A stretch of 8,546 nt of DNA from JAHEEL01 sp964581295 (GTDB taxonomy: Bacteria > Actinomycetota > Acidimicrobiia > Spongiisociales > UBA5794): positions 1 through 8,546 of the forward strand of contig CAZONX010000092.1 of NCBI GenBank assembly GCA_964581295.1. Reading direction: 5' to 3'. Both the position numbers and the translations under genes were made by a program. Shown in pieces: positions 6,059-8,546 of this stretch. Below the pieces are notes generated by a model, which was not told where the DNA came from, did not search any database, and saw only the letters and a list, made by a program, of their open reading frames with translations. Numbering within the stretch: position 1 is the stretch's first letter; each line of letters opens with the position of its first letter.

Positions 6059-7051
6059 ATGCGTTTCGGAGCTTTCACCCCACAGGGCTGGCGCCACGAC
6101 CTCGTCGGCGTGCCGGTCGACCAGCAATGGCCCACCATCCTCTCGGTCGCCAGAGACATCGAAGCGCTCGGCTTCGAGTCCGTCTGGGTGTACGACCACT
6201 TCCACCCAGTGCCGGAGCCGACGCAGGAACCGGTCTACGAAGCATGGACGCTGATGGCCGCGCTCGCAGCGACCACGTCCACGGTGCGGCTCGGCCAGAT
6301 GTGCACCTGCAATTCCTATCGGCCGCCCTCATATCTCGCAAAGGTGGCGGCGTCGATCGACGCAATCTCCGGCGGCCGACTCGAGATGGGCATCGGTGCC
6401 GGCTGGTATGAGCACGAATACGACGGCTACGGCTATCCCTTCGAGAAGCCCTCGGTGCGCATCGGCATGCTCCGCGAGGGCGTCGAGATCATGCGCCGCA
6501 TGTGGACCGAGGACGAGGTCGACTACGACGGGAAGTACTACACCCTGAAGGGAGCTCGGTGCCGGCCGAATCCAGTCCAGGATCCGATGATCCCGGTGTG
6601 GATCGCCGGCGGCGGCGAGCAGCTGACGTTGAACGTTGCGGCCCGCTACGCCGACTACACCAATTTCGCATACACGTTTGACGAGTTCCGCCACAAGAGC
6701 GACGTCCTGGCAAATCATTGCCTCGACGTGGGGCGAGACTTCGACGAGATCGTGAGGACTACCAACTTCAACATCCTCATCGGCGAGACCGAGACAGACG
6801 TCGCCGAGCGCACCGCCGCCTTCAAGCGTCACTTCGAGCCGATCGTCGGTGCCGACAAGGTCGACCACGCGTTCGACCGTACCTTTGTGGAGGGTGGAGG
6901 AATCGCGGGAACTCCTGAGCAGATCGTGGAACGCCTTCGAGAGTGGGAATCCGCCGGACTCGGCTACGCGATCGTGTTCTTCCAAGAGGTTGCCCACGAC
7001 CGGAGCGGCCTCGAGCTTTTCGTCTCACAGGTGATGCCGCACTTCGCCTGA
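6059..7051 (+). CDS. LLM-class F420-dependent oxidoreductase, Rv1855c-like
   Basis: A 330-residue TIM-barrel flavin/F420 oxidoreductase of the luciferase-like monooxygenase superfamily. The sequence follows the Rv1855c-like subgroup closely: MRFGAFTPQGWRHDLVG at the N-terminus, SVWVYDHFHPVPEPTQE at about 41-57, EAWTLMAALAATTS (61-74), LGQMCTCNSYR (78-88), SGGRLEMGIGAGWYEHE (104-120), IPVWIAGGGE (178-187) and AARYADYTNF (194-203). Members are predicted to use reduced cofactor F420 to reduce or oxidise organic substrates; the physiological substrate of this subgroup is not known to me. The full family length is present. The ATG at 6059 gives the conserved start and follows a TANNNT hexamer by 7 nt. 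In-frame codons upstream to 5954 overlap the divergent SRPBCC gene and are not used. It appears monocistronic. Confidence 0.95.
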   Translation: MRFGAFTPQGWRHDLVGVPVDQQWPTILSVARDIEALGFESVWVYDHFHPVPEPTQEPVYEAWTLMAALAATTSTVRLGQMCTCNSYRPPSYLAKVAASIDAISGGRLEMGIGAGWYEHEYDGYGYPFEKPSVRIGMLREGVEIMRRMWTEDEVDYDGKYYTLKGARCRPNPVQDPMIPVWIAGGGEQLTLNVAARYADYTNFAYTFDEFRHKSDVLANHCLDVGRDFDEIVRTTNFNILIGETETDVAERTAAFKRHFEPIVGADKVDHAFDRTFVEGGGIAGTPEQIVERLREWESAGLGYAIVFFQEVAHDRSGLELFVSQVMPHFA

Positions 7052-7384
7052 GGGCGATTCAGAGGAGCACTGGCGATGCAGGATCTCGCTCTCGCTCATT
7101 GCGGTGTTTCGGTGTTGCAGCCGTTTGCATCCATGCGAAGATGGAGTTGCTACCGAAGGAGCGACTCTGAGCAGCCAAATCGATGAGAAATCGACCACGG
7201 TGCGGAACGCCGTGAAGCCGGTGATCGGCGCCGTCAAGTGGGTTTGGGAAGTCTGGCTTGGGACGTTGATCCCGCCGTGCCGGCTATCGGGTCAATGTGT
7301 CGATACGTCGGCGGGTTGCAGCTCGGACATCAGCGAAGGGTCGCCTACTCGCTCGCCGTCGGGTCCTCGCCGTGCAGCGTTGAA
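7052..7384. other. 333-bp region without a confident gene
   Basis: This stretch lies between the oxidoreductase stop and the peptidase start. It holds two weak small-ORF candidates (7076-7186 and 7167-7388) and a short tandem CTCGCT pair (about 7085-7097). I see no strong terminator hairpin after the oxidoreductase, no convincing -35/-10 pair for the peptidase and no tRNA-like structure. The reading frame of the peptidase is itself open back to 7187, so part of the region could encode an N-terminal extension from GTG 7238 or ATG 7295. Confidence 0.6.
7076..7186 (+). CDS. possible 36-residue small ORF of unknown function
   Basis: An ATG 24 nt after the oxidoreductase stop is preceded by AGAGGAG with an 8-nt spacer, one of the better ribosome binding sites in the window. 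It would encode a 36-residue peptide starting MQDLALAHCGVSVLQPFASM and ending in an Arg/Ser-rich tail, with TGA at 7184-7186. No domain, signal peptide or convincing membrane helix is visible. Codon choice is not clearly that of a real gene, and a purine-rich motif before an ATG can arise by chance. It may be a leader peptide or nothing. Confidence 0.25.
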   Translation: MQDLALAHCGVSVLQPFASMRRWSCYRRSDSEQPNR

Positions 7385-7388
7385 ATGA
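7167..7388 (+). CDS. possible small ORF overlapping the peptidase start (ATGA)
   Basis: A frame ending at TGA 7386-7388 overlaps the peptidase ATG (7385-7387) as ATGA, the arrangement used for translational coupling; this would explain why the peptidase lacks a Shine-Dalgarno sequence. The frame is open from GTG 7104 (94 residues). AAGGAG at 7156-7161 sits five bases before an in-frame CTG at 7167, giving 73 residues. The central part, with segment VRNAVKPVIGAVKWVWEVWL and then IPPC, looks protein-like and weakly amphipathic; the C-terminal third is low-complexity Ser/Pro/Arg. I do not recognise a family. The start is unsure, CTG starts are rare, and an ATGA overlap is expected about one time in four by chance. 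Confidence 0.25.
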   Translation: MSSQIDEKSTTVRNAVKPVIGAVKWVWEVWLGTLIPPCRLSGQCVDTSAGCSSDISEGSPTRSPSGPRRAALK

Positions 7389-8546
7389 ACTCGGCTCCGA
7401 TCGCTGTCCGCGCTACTGACCTCGTCGCAGAGCTGTGTGCCGCCGTCCCCGACCGACGACCCGGGAGCGCGGGCAATTCGGCAGCCGTCGACTCGGTGGC
7501 GGCCTTGCTGCGCCAGGCGGGGTGGTCGGTCGATACTCCGTCGTTCCCCTGCCTCGATTGGCGGACGGAGGGCGGCACGCTGACGGTTGGTCCGGACACC
7601 GTCACGTTGACGCCGAGTCCGTACGGTTGCGGTGTCTCGGGATCGGGGATCGTTGTTGTGGCGCGCACCGAAGCGGATCTGGAGCGTGGCGACCTCGGAG
7701 GGTCGATTCTGGTTCTCGACGGTCCGCTGGCCTCGGAGCCGCTCACGCCGAAGGAGTATCCGTTCTACGGCTCGGATGATCACGGCCGCATCGTGGCCAC
7801 ACTCGAAGAGGCAAGGCCGCTCGCGATGATTGCCGTCACGGGTCGATATCCCGCTCTCTGCGGTGCGCTCGATCCGTTTCCGCTCATCGAAGACGGTGAC
7901 TTCTCGATCCCGACGGCGAACATACGTCCAACGGAGGCTGGACCGATTCTCGCAAGCGACGGCGGCCGCGCCACGATCGAGATTCGCTCCGAGCGATGGC
8001 TGGGAACGGCTCGGAATGTGATTGCCACACGCGGGTCACAAGCCCACCGCGTCACCGTTGCAGCGCACATCGATACGAAACCCGGCACGCCCGGTGCCGT
8101 CGACAATGCCGCCGGGGTCGTCGCTGTTGTCCTGCTCGCCTCCTTGTTTGCTCCCGAGAAATACCTTGATCTCCCGGTCGGCGTCGAGCTGCTGATCGTG
8201 AACGGTGAGGATCACTTCGCTGCACCGGGCGAGGTCGCTTGGCTGAAGGACCAGGAGGGTCGTCTTGACGACATCGTCTTGTTCGCGAACATCGATGGAG
8301 CCGGCTATCGGGAAGGGCGCACGTGCTTCTCGATGTACAACGTTCCTGCGACGGTTCGCTCGCACATCGCTGCGTCATTCGAGGGTTGGCCCGACTTGGC
8401 TTCCGGACCGGATTGGTATCAGAGCGACCACGCGATCTTTGCCATGCAGGGACGCGCCGCACTCGCGTTCACCACCGAGCACGTGCAGGCGATGCTCGAA
8501 ACACTCTTCCACGCTGCCACCGACACACCCGACCAGGTTGATGCAC
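7385..8546 (+). CDS. M28-family zinc metallopeptidase with PA-like insert (3' end outside the window)
   Basis: The first 387 residues of a clan MH (M28, aminopeptidase-like) dizinc peptidase; only the last few dozen residues are likely missing. The N-terminal part of the peptidase fold (about 10-45) is followed by a protease-associated-like segment (about 100-195, with LGGSILVLDG at 104-113) and then ARNVIATRG, the usual lead into the core. Metal and catalytic positions fit M28: H228 and D230 in AHIDT, bridging D240 in GAVDN, E275-D276 in NGEDHF (catalytic Glu and a ligand), D304 in ANIDGAG and H376 in FHAATDTPDQVD. There is no signal peptide, so a cytoplasmic exopeptidase is likely, although related proteins include glutaminyl cyclases and inactive homologues. 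The ATG at 7385 gives a sensible N-terminus but has no Shine-Dalgarno sequence; the frame is open upstream to 7187. Confidence 0.88.
   Translation, partial: MNSAPIAVRATDLVAELCAAVPDRRPGSAGNSAAVDSVAALLRQAGWSVDTPSFPCLDWRTEGGTLTVGPDTVTLTPSPYGCGVSGSGIVVVARTEADLERGDLGGSILVLDGPLASEPLTPKEYPFYGSDDHGRIVATLEEARPLAMIAVTGRYPALCGALDPFPLIEDGDFSIPTANIRPTEAGPILASDGGRATIEIRSERWLGTARNVIATRGSQAHRVTVAAHIDTKPGTPGAVDNAAGVVAVVLLASLFAPEKYLDLPVGVELLIVNGEDHFAAPGEVAWLKDQEGRLDDIVLFANIDGAGYREGRTCFSMYNVPATVRSHIAASFEGWPDLASGPDWYQSDHAIFAMQGRAALAFTTEHVQAMLETLFHAATDTPDQVDA

Noticed and set aside
5966..6205. Upstream extension of the SRPBCC gene to 6205
   Set aside because: It would overlap the divergent oxidoreductase coding region by about 150 bp, and the ATG at 5965 has a clear AGGAG.
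1..8546. Possibility of a defence island, prophage or CRISPR system
   Set aside because: No integrase, transposase, toxin-antitoxin, nuclease-helicase pair, phage structural gene or regularly spaced repeat is visible; the exonuclease belongs to a conserved stand-alone group.

Overview
The window is high-G+C DNA, most likely from an actinobacterium. Three things point that way: an F420-dependent LLM oxidoreductase of the Rv1855c type, a DnaQ-like exonuclease with the C-terminal tail seen in Streptomyces homologues, and several start codons that sit 6-7 nt after a TANNNT hexamer, as in leaderless actinobacterial promoters. The lineage is inferred from this content; no marker gene is present.

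Layout, left to right. (1) The 3' part of an FtsX/MacB-type ABC transporter permease (+), cut by the left edge. (2) A 132-bp imperfect palindrome with perfect 18-bp arms that exactly fills the gap between two convergent stop codons (1569-1700). (3) A minus-strand run, in transcription order GNAT acetyltransferase (4719-4108), Dabb-domain protein (4001-3645) and SLC13/DASS permease with two central RCK_C domains (3587-1701). The 106- and 57-nt gaps allow an operon but do not prove one. (4) An 80-bp divergent promoter region (4720-4799), then the exonuclease (+, 4800-5489). (5) A convergent SRPBCC-fold protein (-, 5965-5525). (6) A 93-bp divergent region with a 7-bp-arm hairpin, then the F420-dependent oxidoreductase (+, 6059-7051). 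(7) A 333-bp stretch with no confident gene but two weak small-ORF candidates. (8) An M28-type zinc peptidase with a PA-like insert (+, from 7385), cut by the right edge.

Most genes are recognisable, conserved single-function genes of a chromosomal core or soft-core region. I see no phage genes, transposase, CRISPR array, rRNA or tRNA. I do not see convincing evidence of a new multi-gene system. The most unusual item is the intergenic palindrome at 1569-1700, followed by the unexplained small ORFs ahead of the peptidase and the Pro-rich insert in the first RCK_C domain of the transporter.
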